Assembly: GCF_018494085.1 (NCBI RefSeq)
Contig: NZ_JABBFP010000009.1
Coordinates: 62,001 to 126,000 of the forward strand
Source: Rosenbergiella collisarenosi
GTDB lineage: Bacteria; Pseudomonadota; Gammaproteobacteria; Enterobacterales; Enterobacteriaceae
Reading direction: 5' to 3'
Length of the DNA: 64,000 nt
Shown: positions 9,218-17,959 of the stretch, in pieces
Position numbering within the stretch: the stretch's first letter is position 1
Layout of the letters: each line of letters starts with the position of its first letter
The notes under the pieces: generated by a model
Told to the model about the DNA's origin: nothing
What the model saw: the letters and a program-made list of their open reading frames with translations, nothing else
The model's database searches: none
Program-made: the position numbers and the translations under genes

Positions 9218-10723
9218 ATGAAATTACGTAGGAAGCGTATTAAACCCATCGGTATTAATGATGTCACCATCATAGACGATGCCCGTTTACGTAAAGCTAT
9301 TACTGCTGCTTCATTGGGAAATGCAATGGAGTGGTTTGATTTCGGAGTTTATGGTTTTGTGGCTTATGCATTAGGTAAGATTTTCTTCCCTTCTGCTACG
9401 CCTGGTATTCAGATGATTGCTGCGCTAGCGACCTTCTCCGTTCCCTTCTTAATTCGTCCTTTAGGTGGGCTCTTTTTCGGTATGCTGGGCGACAAATATG
9501 GCCGCCAAAAAATTCTTTCTATTACTATCGTCATTATGTCGATCAGTACCTTCTGTATCGGCTTGATCCCTTCTTATGCTTCAATAGGTATCTGGGCGCC
9601 AATACTGCTCCTCATCGCTAAGATGGCACAAGGCTTCTCCGTCGGGGGTGAATATACTGGCGCATCTATTTTTGTTGCAGAGTATTCTCCTGACCGTAAA
9701 CGTGGTTTCATGGGGAGCTGGTTAGATTTTGGTTCGATCGTTGGCTTCGTCTTCGGTGCGGGGGTTGTTGTACTGATCTCAGCTATTATTGGCGAAGCTC
9801 GCTTTATGGAATGGGGTTGGCGTTTACCGTTCTTCTTAGCGTTACCCCTCGGAATGATCGGTCTTTACCTACGCCACGCTCTCGAAGAGACTCCGGCATT
9901 CCAGCAACATGTCGATAAGTTAGAACAAGGTGACCGTGAAGGCCTACAAAACGGTCCAAAGGTCTCTTTTAAAGACATTGCCACCAAACATTGGAAAAGC
10001 TTGTTATCTTGTATAGGTCTAGTGATCGCCACTAACGTTACCTATTACATGCTGTTGACCTATATGCCAAGCTACCTCTCCCATAATCTTCATTATTCGG
10101 AAGATCACGGAGTATTGATTATTATCGCTATTATGATTGGTATGCTATTTATCCAACCAATCATGGGGATGCTTAGCGATAGATTCGGACGTCGCCCCTT
10201 TGTTATCGTAGGCAGTATCGCATTGTTCTTTACCGCTATCCCAGCCTTCATGTTAATTACCAGTAATATTCTGGGGCTGATTTTCGCCGGGCTGCTAATC
10301 TTGGCCGTCGTATTGAACTGCTTTACGGGTGTCATGGCATCATCGCTACCGGCAATGTTCCCGACCAATATTCGCTATAGTGCTTTAGCTAGTGCATTCA
10401 ATATTTCTATATTAATTGCCGGCCTGACACCAACCATTATTGCTTGGTTGGTCGAAGCTTCAAACAATCTCTTTATGCCAGCGTATTACTTGATGGTCGT
10501 CGCAATTATTGGACTGATCACGGGTATCTTCATGAAAGAGACCGCTAATAAACCGCTGAGTGGTGCCACACCTGCAGCATCTGATTTAAATGAAGCGCGT
10601 GAGATTTTACAAGAGCATCACGATGGCATTGGCCAAAAAATCGAAGATATTGATGAAGAGATCCAACGTCTAGAACAAAAACGTAGCCGCTTGGTTGACC
10701 AACATCCCGATATTAAAGAGTAA
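9218..10723 (+). CDS. proP: Osmosensory proline/betaine:H+ symporter ProP
   Basis: 501 residues, near-identical to E. coli ProP (500). A cytoplasmic N-terminus is followed by twelve membrane helices of the major facilitator family, with the GDKYGRQ and SDRFGRR loop motifs. The C-terminal tail (about 455-501) is an antiparallel coiled-coil segment (EDIDEEIQRLEQKRSRL) that tunes the osmotic threshold in E. coli. ProP imports proline, glycine betaine and related osmolytes when osmolality rises. It is monocistronic with a CRP-overlapped promoter. Confidence 0.98.
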   Translation: MKLRRKRIKPIGINDVTIIDDARLRKAITAASLGNAMEWFDFGVYGFVAYALGKIFFPSATPGIQMIAALATFSVPFLIRPLGGLFFGMLGDKYGRQKILSITIVIMSISTFCIGLIPSYASIGIWAPILLLIAKMAQGFSVGGEYTGASIFVAEYSPDRKRGFMGSWLDFGSIVGFVFGAGVVVLISAIIGEARFMEWGWRLPFFLALPLGMIGLYLRHALEETPAFQQHVDKLEQGDREGLQNGPKVSFKDIATKHWKSLLSCIGLVIATNVTYYMLLTYMPSYLSHNLHYSEDHGVLIIIAIMIGMLFIQPIMGMLSDRFGRRPFVIVGSIALFFTAIPAFMLITSNILGLIFAGLLILAVVLNCFTGVMASSLPAMFPTNIRYSALASAFNISILIAGLTPTIIAWLVEASNNLFMPAYYLMVVAIIGLITGIFMKETANKPLSGATPAASDLNEAREILQEHHDGIGQKIEDIDEEIQRLEQKRSRLVDQHPDIKE

Positions 10724-10728
10724 TAAAA

Positions 10729-10752
10729 AAATACCCCCTCCGGGGGGTATTT
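10729..10752 (+). terminator. proP terminator
   Basis: AAATACCCCC (10729-10738) pairs with GGGGGTATTT, ending at 10752, across a very short loop. It lies 5 bp past the proP stop with A/T runs on both sides. Confidence 0.8.
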
Positions 10753-10826
10753 CGGCACGCAAGGTAATGTTCTCCCCTCCCTGAAAGCGTAAGCTTTCTC
10801 TTTCCACAATTTTTACGAGAGTGCCC

Positions 10827-11813
10827 ATGTCTGAATTTATTCTGCCCAACCGTCCACGAAGACTTCGTAAAACTGCGTCGATGCGTGAACTCTTTCAAGA
10901 GCAATCATTAAGCTTAAATGATCTTATCCTGCCGATCTTCGTTGAAGAGGGCGCAGAAGACTATCAGCCGATTAATGCGATGCCTGGAGTTGTCCGCATT
11001 CCTGAAAAACGACTGGCCTTCGAAATAGAACGATTCGCTAAAGCAGGTATTCGATCTGTGATGACGTTCGGGATTTCCCATCATCTTGATGAGACAGGAA
11101 GTGATTCTTGGGCAGAGAATGGTTTGGTCTCAAGAATGTCTCGTATTTGTAAAGATGCTGTTCCTGAAATGATTGTGATGTCGGATACCTGTTTTTGCGA
11201 ATATACCTCACATGGTCACTGCGGTATTCTCTGTGCAAATGGTGAAGTGCATAACGATAAAACGCTCGTTAATCTCGGTAAACAAGCCGTAGCAGCAGCG
11301 CGAGCTGGCGCAGACTTTATCGCACCATCTGCGGCGATGGATGGACAAATTAAAGCAATTCGTCACGCCCTCGACCAAGCGGGTTTTGAAAATACGCCGA
11401 TCATGGCTTATTCAACAAAATTTGCCTCGTCCTACTACGGTCCTTTTCGCGAAGCTGCGGGGACGGCTTTGAAGGGTGATCGCAAGACTTATCAAATGAA
11501 CCCTATGAACCGTCGCGAGGCGATTCGCGAATCGTTACTCGACGAAGCAGAAGGTGCAGACGTACTGATGGTTAAACCGGCAGGGGCTTACTTAGACATT
11601 ATTCGCGATATCCGCGAACGCAGTGACTTGCCATTGGCAGCCTACCAAGTAAGCGGTGAATACGCGATGATTAAGTTTGCTGCACAGGCCGGGGCTATTG
11701 ATGAAACCAATGTCGTACTCGAAAGCTTGGGCGCGATTAAGCGGGCGGGAGCAGACACCATCCTCTCCTACTTTGCCCTGGAACTTGCTGAGAAGAAGAT
11801 CCTGACCCCTTAA
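10827..11813 (+). CDS. hemB: Delta-aminolevulinic acid dehydratase (porphobilinogen synthase) HemB
   Basis: 328 residues from the ATG at 10827 behind GAGAG; a GTG two codons upstream is less likely. The metal site [14 protein letters not shown] lies around residues 119-132. The Schiff-base lysines are in STKFASS and VKPAGAYLD. HemB condenses two 5-aminolevulinate molecules to porphobilinogen in heme synthesis. It is a single gene between proP and the convergent queH. Confidence 0.97.
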   Translation: MSEFILPNRPRRLRKTASMRELFQEQSLSLNDLILPIFVEEGAEDYQPINAMPGVVRIPEKRLAFEIERFAKAGIRSVMTFGISHHLDETGSDSWAENGLVSRMSRICKDAVPEMIVMSDTCFCEYTSHGHCGILCANGEVHNDKTLVNLGKQAVAAARAGADFIAPSAAMDGQIKAIRHALDQAGFENTPIMAYSTKFASSYYGPFREAAGTALKGDRKTYQMNPMNRREAIRESLLDEAEGADVLMVKPAGAYLDIIRDIRERSDLPLAAYQVSGEYAMIKFAAQAGAIDETNVVLESLGAIKRAGADTILSYFALELAEKKILTP

Positions 11814-11821
11814 CGATTATT

Positions 11822-11877
11822 AGCCGTCAATCAATGACGGCTGCTAAAGTCAGCCAGAGGTGTCTTAGGTCACCTCT
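11822..11877. terminator. Two hairpins between convergent hemB and queH
   Basis: AGCCGTCA (11822-11829) pairs with TGACGGCT (11835-11842), 8 bp past hemB. AGAGGTG (11856-11862) pairs with CACCTCT (11871-11877), 1 bp past the queH stop. The first probably serves hemB and the second queH. Confidence 0.6.
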
Positions 11878-11878
11878 A

Positions 11879-12541
11879 TTATTCTTTACTGTCTGCCTCG
11901 TAATATTGTACACCGATTTGAATACGTTCACGCCCCGTTGCGACACGGTGACGATTGGTATCGCGTAGCGAATAGATACAACCACAATATTCTTGCTGAT
12001 AAAAACGTTCGCGTTTACTGATATCAATCATCCGCTTCGAGCCACCGCCCTTGCGCCAGTTAAATTCCCAGTACATCATATCGGGATAGCGTGAGGCTGC
12101 TCTAACGCCGCAATCGTTAATCTGCTCCATGTTTTTCCAACGCGAGATGCCAAGACACGAGGTTATCACCGGAAAGCCATTTTCATGCGCATACAGTGCC
12201 GTACGCTCAAAACGCATATCAAAACACATCGTGCAGCGTTCACCGCGCTCCGGCTCCCACTCCATTCCCTTAGCGCGTTCAAACCAGTTATCTCGGTCGT
12301 AGTCGGCGTCAATGAAAGGAATACCGAATTTCTCAGCGAAACGAATATTCTCTTCCTTACGTAACTCATACTCTTTTAAAGGATGGATGTTGGGATTATA
12401 GAAAAAAATCGTGTATTCAATACCCGAGGCTAACATTGCTTCCATCACTTCACCTGAACATGGCGCACAACAAGAGTGCAGTAGAACTTTATTGTGTCCC
12501 CCAGGTAAGGGTATTGCTTTACGCTCTAAAGAGTCAGACAT
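11879..12541 (-). CDS. queH: Epoxyqueuosine reductase QueH
   Basis: 220 residues from the ATG at 12541, six bases after GGAAG; longer starts are possible. The family's paired-cysteine motifs are present: [11 protein letters not shown] near residue 25, and [17 protein letters not shown] about 75 residues later, then CLGISRWKN and EYCGCIYSL. QueH (formerly DUF208) performs the last step of queuosine synthesis, reducing epoxyqueuosine to queuosine in tRNA. It replaces the cobalamin-dependent QueG that E. coli uses, so its presence in an enteric-type genome is notable. Confidence 0.93.
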   Translation of the reverse strand: MSDSLERKAIPLPGGHNKVLLHSCCAPCSGEVMEAMLASGIEYTIFFYNPNIHPLKEYELRKEENIRFAEKFGIPFIDADYDRDNWFERAKGMEWEPERGERCTMCFDMRFERTALYAHENGFPVITSCLGISRWKNMEQINDCGVRAASRYPDMMYWEFNWRKGGGSKRMIDISKRERFYQQEYCGCIYSLRDTNRHRVATGRERIQIGVQYYEADSKE

Positions 12542-12661
12542 ACTCATCTTCCAAATAAATCTCATCACAATGACGCCTCAAGAACGAGGCGTAGATAGAC
12601 GTCACCCATGGGGTGACTTGATACCGCGTTTTATCACCTGCGATATGCTGGGAAAAAAAGG

Positions 12662-12892
12662 CTACATCGAGTAACCCGGTTTTTTAATCAAGTACGCTTG
12701 TTGGCCGATGATTTCAGGCTCGTAAACCGCAGATCCCCACTGTTCGGGAGAGATATGCCGTAACGAAACGCTTACCGAATCTGTTTTCGAGCCGAATCGT
12801 CTCACAATGACTTCTGTAATTTCATCAGCTAACGCTTGTTTCTCTTCCTCTGTAAACTCGCGAGGAAAACTTTTTATATCAACGTGTGGCAC
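12662..12892 (-). CDS. pptA: 4-oxalocrotonate tautomerase family protein PptA
   Basis: 76 residues. Pro2, which becomes the catalytic N-terminal proline after Met removal, begins PHVDIKSFPRE. The C-terminal LIKKPGYSM matches E. coli PptA (YdcE). Family members catalyse keto-enol tautomerisation; the natural substrate of PptA is not known. It is 38 bp downstream of dnaC on the same strand, while two hairpins (GCCTC/GAGGC and GTCACCC/GGGTGAC, 12575-12617) separate it from queH. Confidence 0.88.
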   Translation of the reverse strand: MPHVDIKSFPREFTEEEKQALADEITEVIVRRFGSKTDSVSVSLRHISPEQWGSAVYEPEIIGQQAYLIKKPGYSM

Positions 12893-12930
12893 AATTACTC
12901 CTCATTGATCAGGGGGAACTCTCGTTAATA

Positions 12931-13671
12931 TTAGTACTCATTACCCATAACGCGATCGCGATAGCTTTCCCAATCAAATCTTACCCATAAGCTGTTGCCG
13001 AGGCGCATACGATCCATCACCCGCTCACCGAGTAAGGAATTCATCCCCTCATGGTTCAAATTGGATAACATTCCGGTAGGCCGTTTTGACGAAGACCGAC
13101 GATCGACGATTTGATTAATAATAACTTTTTCATAGCGCGATTCAGTTTGCATTCCGATTTCATCGATGACCAGAAGATCAACGGTACTTAAATCGTGCAA
13201 TAAACGCTCTTCCGTCATAGTGCTACCGCCGCTAAAGGTTCCTTTCATCGTCGACATGACATCAGCAACGGTCATAATCAGAACGCTTTTCCCCTGTAAT
13301 ATGAGGCAATTACCGATAGCTGCCGCAAGATGGTTTTTTCCAGTTCCTGGGCGCCCTGAAAAGACGAAGCTGGCGATACTTTGGCCGAACTGATCCGCAT
13401 ATTCTCGTGCCGCAACCAGCGCCTTACGCTGCCCTTCGCTTTCGACGCGGTAATTATCAAATGAACAATTCAAATGGAGTTCTCTAATCCCTGAACGTCC
13501 CATGATGCGTTGCATTTTCATCGCACGATTTTCACGTACAATCGCCTCAGACCTTAGCCGCCCTTGTTCTTGGTTCCACGCGAGCAGGTCCTTACCTTCG
13601 GTAAATTTTGGGGTGATGCCTTCTGGCATGAATTTTTTCAGCCTAACAAATAAATTTTCAGGTGTTTTCAT
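12931..13671 (-). CDS. dnaC: Helicase loader DnaC
   Basis: 246 residues against 245 in E. coli. The N-terminal DnaB-binding region (1-50) precedes an AAA+ domain with Walker A GRPGTGKN around residues 106-113, Walker B LLVIDEIG and the DRMRLGNSLWVRFDWESYR sensor region. DnaC loads the DnaB replicative helicase onto single-stranded DNA. Its start overlaps the dnaT stop by 1 bp, as in the E. coli dnaTC pair. Confidence 0.97.
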   Translation of the reverse strand: MKTPENLFVRLKKFMPEGITPKFTEGKDLLAWNQEQGRLRSEAIVRENRAMKMQRIMGRSGIRELHLNCSFDNYRVESEGQRKALVAAREYADQFGQSIASFVFSGRPGTGKNHLAAAIGNCLILQGKSVLIMTVADVMSTMKGTFSGGSTMTEERLLHDLSTVDLLVIDEIGMQTESRYEKVIINQIVDRRSSSKRPTGMLSNLNHEGMNSLLGERVMDRMRLGNSLWVRFDWESYRDRVMGNEY

Positions 13672-14207
13672 TATTCACCTCTAAAACCATTCGGGATGTT
13701 GTGGTCCGGCACTGCTACTTGGGTGATATCACGTTTAGACGTCGATTGTGGGCTACCACGACTAAGCTGTAAATGACGAGCAAGCTTTTGTTGCCATTGC
13801 ACTTGATGAAAAATACGACCTTCCGCTTGCCAATAAGCAATAAATGCCGCTAATTCTTCGTCTGTCACAGGTTCGCCGAGCGCTATTCCCCAAAGGGCCG
13901 CTTGACGTAAAAAATCGGTATCAGGTTGCCATCCAGCATATAGCGCAAATTTTCCCGCAGGAACCTTTATTTTCGCAACGGGCTCGTCGAAAAACTCGGC
14001 TTCTAATGAAATAGCGCTCTGGTTTTGCAGTTGTGCTTCAGCCGCCAATAATTGACTAAGGCGAGCCGACGATAAGGCATAGAAAATAGGTTGATTATTA
14101 TCAAATACCGTAACAGTTTCAGACTCCGCTTGCGCTATAGCCGTAGCGGAGTCTTGAAAGAACTGCTCTAACCCTATGATTGATGATGACAAAATCTTTA
14201 CCGACAT
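13671..14207 (-). CDS. dnaT: Primosomal protein DnaT (protein i)
   Basis: 178 residues (179 in E. coli). The N-terminus is variable; the C-terminal half holds the conserved ssDNA-binding region with WQPDTDFLRQAALWG, ELAAFIAYWQAEGRIFHQVQWQQKLAR and the PNGFRG end. DnaT acts with PriA/PriB/DnaC in replication restart. It is the first gene of the dnaTC pair. Confidence 0.95.
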   Translation of the reverse strand: MSVKILSSSIIGLEQFFQDSATAIAQAESETVTVFDNNQPIFYALSSARLSQLLAAEAQLQNQSAISLEAEFFDEPVAKIKVPAGKFALYAGWQPDTDFLRQAALWGIALGEPVTDEELAAFIAYWQAEGRIFHQVQWQQKLARHLQLSRGSPQSTSKRDITQVAVPDHNIPNGFRGE

Positions 14208-14352
14208 GTGATGACTCGTACCTTAGTTTTTTACGGCTGATTTCACGAAGGACATTACCTGCGCTTAACCGCTATAGTGTATCAACTTTACTACGACTGA
14301 TCGCGCAAACCTGTGCTTTTCCTGATGACTATTAATTAAACAGGAGTAAACG

Positions 14353-14931
14353 ATGACGAAATCTCGCTGTGGATGGGTCACCAACGATCCCGATTACCTC
14401 GCTTACCACGATGAAGAATGGGGTGTACCTTGTTTCGATCGCCAGCGGCTTTTCGAGATGCTCTGCTTAGAGGGACAACAAGCTGGCCTATCCTGGATCA
14501 CTGTTTTGAAAAAGCGTGACGCCTACCGCCGCGCCTTCTATCAGTTCATACCAGAGAAAGTGGCGGAAATTAGCGCGGAAACAGTCGGTATGTTATTACA
14601 GTCCCCTGAGCTAATTCGTAATAAATTAAAAATTAATGCAATCATTAACAATGCACAGGCATTGCTGGCAATGGAAGCACAAGGTGAGGAGTTCGTTAAT
14701 GTTATCTGGCAAACTGTTTCCCACCACCCTCTCCATCAGTCCTATACCGATTATCGGCAAGCCCCTGTGAGGAGTCCGCAATCAGAGTCACTGTCTAAAG
14801 AACTGAAAAAGAGAGGCTTTAAATTCGTGGGGCCAATTATATGCCATGCTTATATGCAAGCTTGTGGGCTCATTATTGATCATCAAGTGAACTGTTTTAA
14901 ATATTTAGAGACAAATAAAAGCCTAGGCTAA
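14353..14931 (+). CDS. tag: DNA-3-methyladenine glycosylase I (Tag)
   Basis: 192 residues. The Zn ligands of the Tag family are visible: Cys6 (RCGW), the His of YHDEEW, and the late His and Cys in DHQVNCF. The catalytic-fold segment LEGQQAGLSWITVLKKR and the C-terminal KKRGFKFVG..ICHAYMQACG are strongly conserved. Tag removes 3-methyladenine from alkylated DNA. It has a good AGGAG site 8 bp before the ATG. Confidence 0.97.
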   Translation: MTKSRCGWVTNDPDYLAYHDEEWGVPCFDRQRLFEMLCLEGQQAGLSWITVLKKRDAYRRAFYQFIPEKVAEISAETVGMLLQSPELIRNKLKINAIINNAQALLAMEAQGEEFVNVIWQTVSHHPLHQSYTDYRQAPVRSPQSESLSKELKKRGFKFVGPIICHAYMQACGLIIDHQVNCFKYLETNKSLG

Positions 14932-15006
14932 CCGATAATTTTAGGGCGCAATATAGCGCAAGCCTTGGTATATTTAATAAATAATTATAATGCATTGGGA
15001 GATTTG

Positions 15007-16041
15007 ATGAGCACCAAGTCAACACGAGCAACAATTAGTGATGTTGCTAAAGCGGCTAGTACCGGTAAAACGAGCGTATCGCGCTACCTCAATGGTGAGC
15101 ATCAATTGCTTTCTGATGATTTAAAGAGTCGTATTAAACAGGCAATCAGCGATCTTAATTACAGTCCAAGCCAGATGGCCCGTAGTTTGAAACACGGTCG
15201 AACCAAATTAATCGGCCTATTAATTGCTGATATTACCAATCCTTATTCGATAGAGGTCATGGGTGGAATAGAGACAGCCTGCCGAGATAATGGTTTTACG
15301 CTCTTGATGTGTAACACTAATAACAAACCGCATCTTGAACAACACTATCTCCAGTTACTCAGTAGCTATCAAGTCGAAGGAATCATTGTTAATGCGGCGA
15401 ACATGCAGGAAACTGCATTCGATTGTATTCAACCTGCTTCAATACCTCTTACGCTTATCGATAGAAAAGTCAGTAACTACGATTACGACGTCGTGGGCCT
15501 AGATAATTTTCAAGGCTCGATCGAGCTCACCCAGCATCTTATTGATAACCAGTATCGCTCGCTACTCTTTATCAGTGAACCCGTTGCACAGGTGAATACA
15601 CGAAAAGAACGTTTAGATGGATACCTCAGCGTTGTCACTCAGGATGAGTCGTTAACGGCAGAGCATGCCGAAGTGGCACTGGATAACCCTGAGCTTTTAC
15701 AAGCAACGATTACTGACTTTGTTGCCCGCCACGGCCACCAGCCTTCCGCCATCATTACGGCGAATGGTGCATTGATGTTACTAGTAACCAAAGTATTGCA
15801 TGCGTTGAAATTGGTCTGGGGACAAGATATTGGCTTGGCCAGCTTCGACGAAATGAATTGGTCTTCTATCGCAGGCTGCGGTATTACAACGTTACAACAA
15901 CCGACCCATCAAATTGGTTACAGTGCGTTTCAAAACATCTTAACTAGACTTAAGCACAGTGAAAATCCTGCACAAGAAACTCGCTTTGAAGGTCGACTAA
16001 TCATCCGCCCATCAAGCCAAGCACTGTCAAGCAAACAGTAA
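15007..16041 (+). CDS. ptxS: LacI-family transcriptional repressor, PtxS-like
   Basis: 344 residues from the ATG at 15007 (GGGAG six bases upstream). The N-terminal helix-turn-helix ATISDVAKAASTGKTSVSRYLNG is followed by the hinge helix PSQMARSLKHGRTKLIGLL and a periplasmic-binding-protein-like sensor domain. It is 92 bp upstream of kguE- and tkrA-like genes, the content of the Pseudomonas ptxS-kgu region, so 2-ketogluconate or a related sugar acid is the expected inducer. The operator at 16083-16098 is its likely target. The symbol is by context and resemblance, not proven orthology. Confidence 0.75.
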   Translation: MSTKSTRATISDVAKAASTGKTSVSRYLNGEHQLLSDDLKSRIKQAISDLNYSPSQMARSLKHGRTKLIGLLIADITNPYSIEVMGGIETACRDNGFTLLMCNTNNKPHLEQHYLQLLSSYQVEGIIVNAANMQETAFDCIQPASIPLTLIDRKVSNYDYDVVGLDNFQGSIELTQHLIDNQYRSLLFISEPVAQVNTRKERLDGYLSVVTQDESLTAEHAEVALDNPELLQATITDFVARHGHQPSAIITANGALMLLVTKVLHALKLVWGQDIGLASFDEMNWSSIAGCGITTLQQPTHQIGYSAFQNILTRLKHSENPAQETRFEGRLIIRPSSQALSSKQ

Positions 16042-16082
16042 TTCTTGATAATGTGAGCATTTTCGTGTTTTCTCTCTTCCTT

Positions 16083-16098
16083 ATGGAACCGATACCAT
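16083..16098. promoter_or_regulatory. LacI-type operator before the kguE-like gene
   Basis: ATGGAACCGATACCAT is a 16-bp imperfect palindrome with the central CG of LacI-family operators. It lies between the ptxS-like and kguE-like genes, 36 bp before the kguE start. An AT-rich -10 (TATTCT or CTATAG) follows it directly, a position suited to repression. Confidence 0.65.
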
Positions 16099-16133
16099 TT
16101 ATTCTATAGCATGATGTGCAATGAGAGGTAGTC

Positions 16134-16883
16134 ATGGAAAGGAAAATTATTGTGGTCACCGCCGCCTTCGGCGCTGAGTTTGTTCGCCAAGCTGGGGGGC
16201 AACAAAACCTTATTCCGATCATTGCGCAATCAGGGGCGGATGGTATTGAGATACGTCGAGAGCTATTATCATTAGACGTCAACGAAGAACTAGGCATACT
16301 GCAGCAGCAGATCGATGAGCACAATCTATTCGCTTATTACTCTGTCCCAGAATACCTATTCACCGCAGCGGGGGTCATCAATCCACGCCTAGCTCAGTTC
16401 CAACATGAAGCCTCATTACTCAATGCACGGGCAATTAAATTCGCCTTAGGCGCCGGCGCAGGTCAGTGCTCAAGGCAGCAGCTCGCCGCGCAGCTTTCTT
16501 CTTGTACCGTGCCATTACTTATCGAAAATGATCAAACACCTACCGGTAAGATACAACCTATGTGGGATTTTTTTAGTCACTCATATCCCCTAGCGCCCGT
16601 GCAGGGGATGACATTTGATATGGCTAATTGGCTATGGGTCGATGAATCCCCCCTTGCTGCCGCAGAGTTACTCGCTGATGTTGTCTCTTACTGCCACGTT
16701 AAGGCCGCGCACAGGACAGACTCCCGTTGGCAGGCCGTCAGCTTAGATCAGTCAGACGGTGAGTGGCGAACGCTACTTACTATGATGCCTGCAGGCGTAC
16801 CGTTAGGAATTGAGTTCCCGCTAGAAGGCGATGATTTATCGAGTATTGTCCACTATTACGTAGGGCTACTTCGTGCTGCATGA
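16134..16883 (+). CDS. kguE: KguE-like sugar phosphate isomerase/epimerase (TIM barrel)
   Basis: 249 residues of the xylose-isomerase-like TIM barrel superfamily. Acidic and histidine metal-site positions are recognisable in GADGIEIRREL, LLIENDQT, FDMANWLW, CHVKAA and LGIEFPLEG. In pseudomonads KguE belongs to 2-ketogluconate catabolism, though its exact reaction is not well established. It follows the operator and has a GAGAGG site. Together with the reductase 38 bp downstream it forms a two-gene operon. No kguK kinase or kguT transporter is in the window. Confidence 0.7.
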   Translation: MERKIIVVTAAFGAEFVRQAGGQQNLIPIIAQSGADGIEIRRELLSLDVNEELGILQQQIDEHNLFAYYSVPEYLFTAAGVINPRLAQFQHEASLLNARAIKFALGAGAGQCSRQQLAAQLSSCTVPLLIENDQTPTGKIQPMWDFFSHSYPLAPVQGMTFDMANWLWVDESPLAAAELLADVVSYCHVKAAHRTDSRWQAVSLDQSDGEWRTLLTMMPAGVPLGIEFPLEGDDLSSIVHYYVGLLRAA

Positions 16884-16921
16884 AGTGCTTAATTTATAAA
16901 TATCCTTTTTGAGAGGTTCGA

Positions 16922-17899
16922 ATGAAACCCACTATTATTCAGTTTATGCCACTCCCTGACGACCTCGTTAGCAAACTCACAGAACACTTTGATGTTGTCG
17001 AGGTGGATAACCTGGATCAAGCAACCGTCGATCAATACCCAGAAGCCTTCCTACGTGCAGAAGGTTTGGTTGGTTCAGGGGGCAAAGTCAACGAAGCGCT
17101 TCTTAAACGGATGCCAGCGTTAAAAGTATGCTCCACGGTTTCCGCAGGCTACGACTCCTATGACGTCGATGCGTTATCGAAACATAAAGCTATTTTAACA
17201 AACACCCCGGGAGCCCTTACCGAAACGGTTGCCGATGCAATGATGGCCCTCGTCTTATGTGCGGCACGAAATATTCCCGCAATGGATCAATGGGTCAAAA
17301 CTGGCGGATGGGATGCAGCACCGGAAAAACTACCATTAGCGATTGATGTCCATCATAAAAAAATGGGGATCATCGGGATGGGCCGTATCGGACTGGCGCT
17401 AGCGAAGCGTGCGCACCATGGTTTTGGAATGGATATTGTTTACAACGCGCGTAAGCCACACCGTAACGCTGAGCAAGAGGTTAATGCTCACTATGCGAGC
17501 GTTGACGAGTTATTAGCGACAGCTGATTTCGTCTGTGTCGTACTGCCATTAACCGATGAAACGCATCACTTAATCAGCCATGCACAATTCGATCAAATGA
17601 AAGAGAGTGCCATTTTAATTAATGCTGGCCGTGGACCGGTGGTCGACGAGGAAGCACTTATCGCTGCACTGAAGGCTAAGAAAATCTATGGTGCCGGCTT
17701 AGATGTTTTCGAGAAAGAACCGCTGGTAGCAAGTTCAGCGCTAACGACCCTGCCCAATGTTGTAACGCTACCTCATATCGGCTCAGCAACACACGAGACC
17801 CGCTATGCAATGAAGCGCGATGGCGTCGAAAATCTAATCTTAGGTTTACAAGGTAAATTGACCGAAAATATTATTAACCCTGAAGCATTGCAGGCATAA
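16922..17899 (+). CDS. ghrB: 2-ketoaldonate (2-ketogluconate/glyoxylate/hydroxypyruvate) reductase
   Basis: 325 residues of the D-isomer-specific 2-hydroxyacid dehydrogenase family, with high similarity to E. coli GhrB. The NAD(P)-binding motif GMGRIGLALAKRA is near residues 151-163. The catalytic Arg, Glu and His are in NAGRGPVVDE, GLDVFEKEP and LPHIGSATHETR. It reduces 2-ketogluconate to gluconate, and also glyoxylate and hydroxypyruvate, with NADPH. The context beside ptxS and kguE favours a sugar-acid role (TkrA or KguD type), so the symbol is provisional. Confidence 0.85.
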   Translation: MKPTIIQFMPLPDDLVSKLTEHFDVVEVDNLDQATVDQYPEAFLRAEGLVGSGGKVNEALLKRMPALKVCSTVSAGYDSYDVDALSKHKAILTNTPGALTETVADAMMALVLCAARNIPAMDQWVKTGGWDAAPEKLPLAIDVHHKKMGIIGMGRIGLALAKRAHHGFGMDIVYNARKPHRNAEQEVNAHYASVDELLATADFVCVVLPLTDETHHLISHAQFDQMKESAILINAGRGPVVDEEALIAALKAKKIYGAGLDVFEKEPLVASSALTTLPNVVTLPHIGSATHETRYAMKRDGVENLILGLQGKLTENIINPEALQA

Positions 17900-17912
17900 T
17901 TTTATAGTCACT

Positions 17913-17930
17913 GGGCATCGTTAGGTGCCC
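17913..17930 (+). terminator. Hairpin between ghrB and eamA
   Basis: GGGCATC pairs with GGTGCCC (one G-U) across a 4-nt loop, 14 bp past the reductase stop. It lacks a T tract, so it may only attenuate read-through into eamA. Confidence 0.45.
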
Positions 17931-17959
17931 TCTGTCCGGTTAGCGGGCTAAGGACGACG

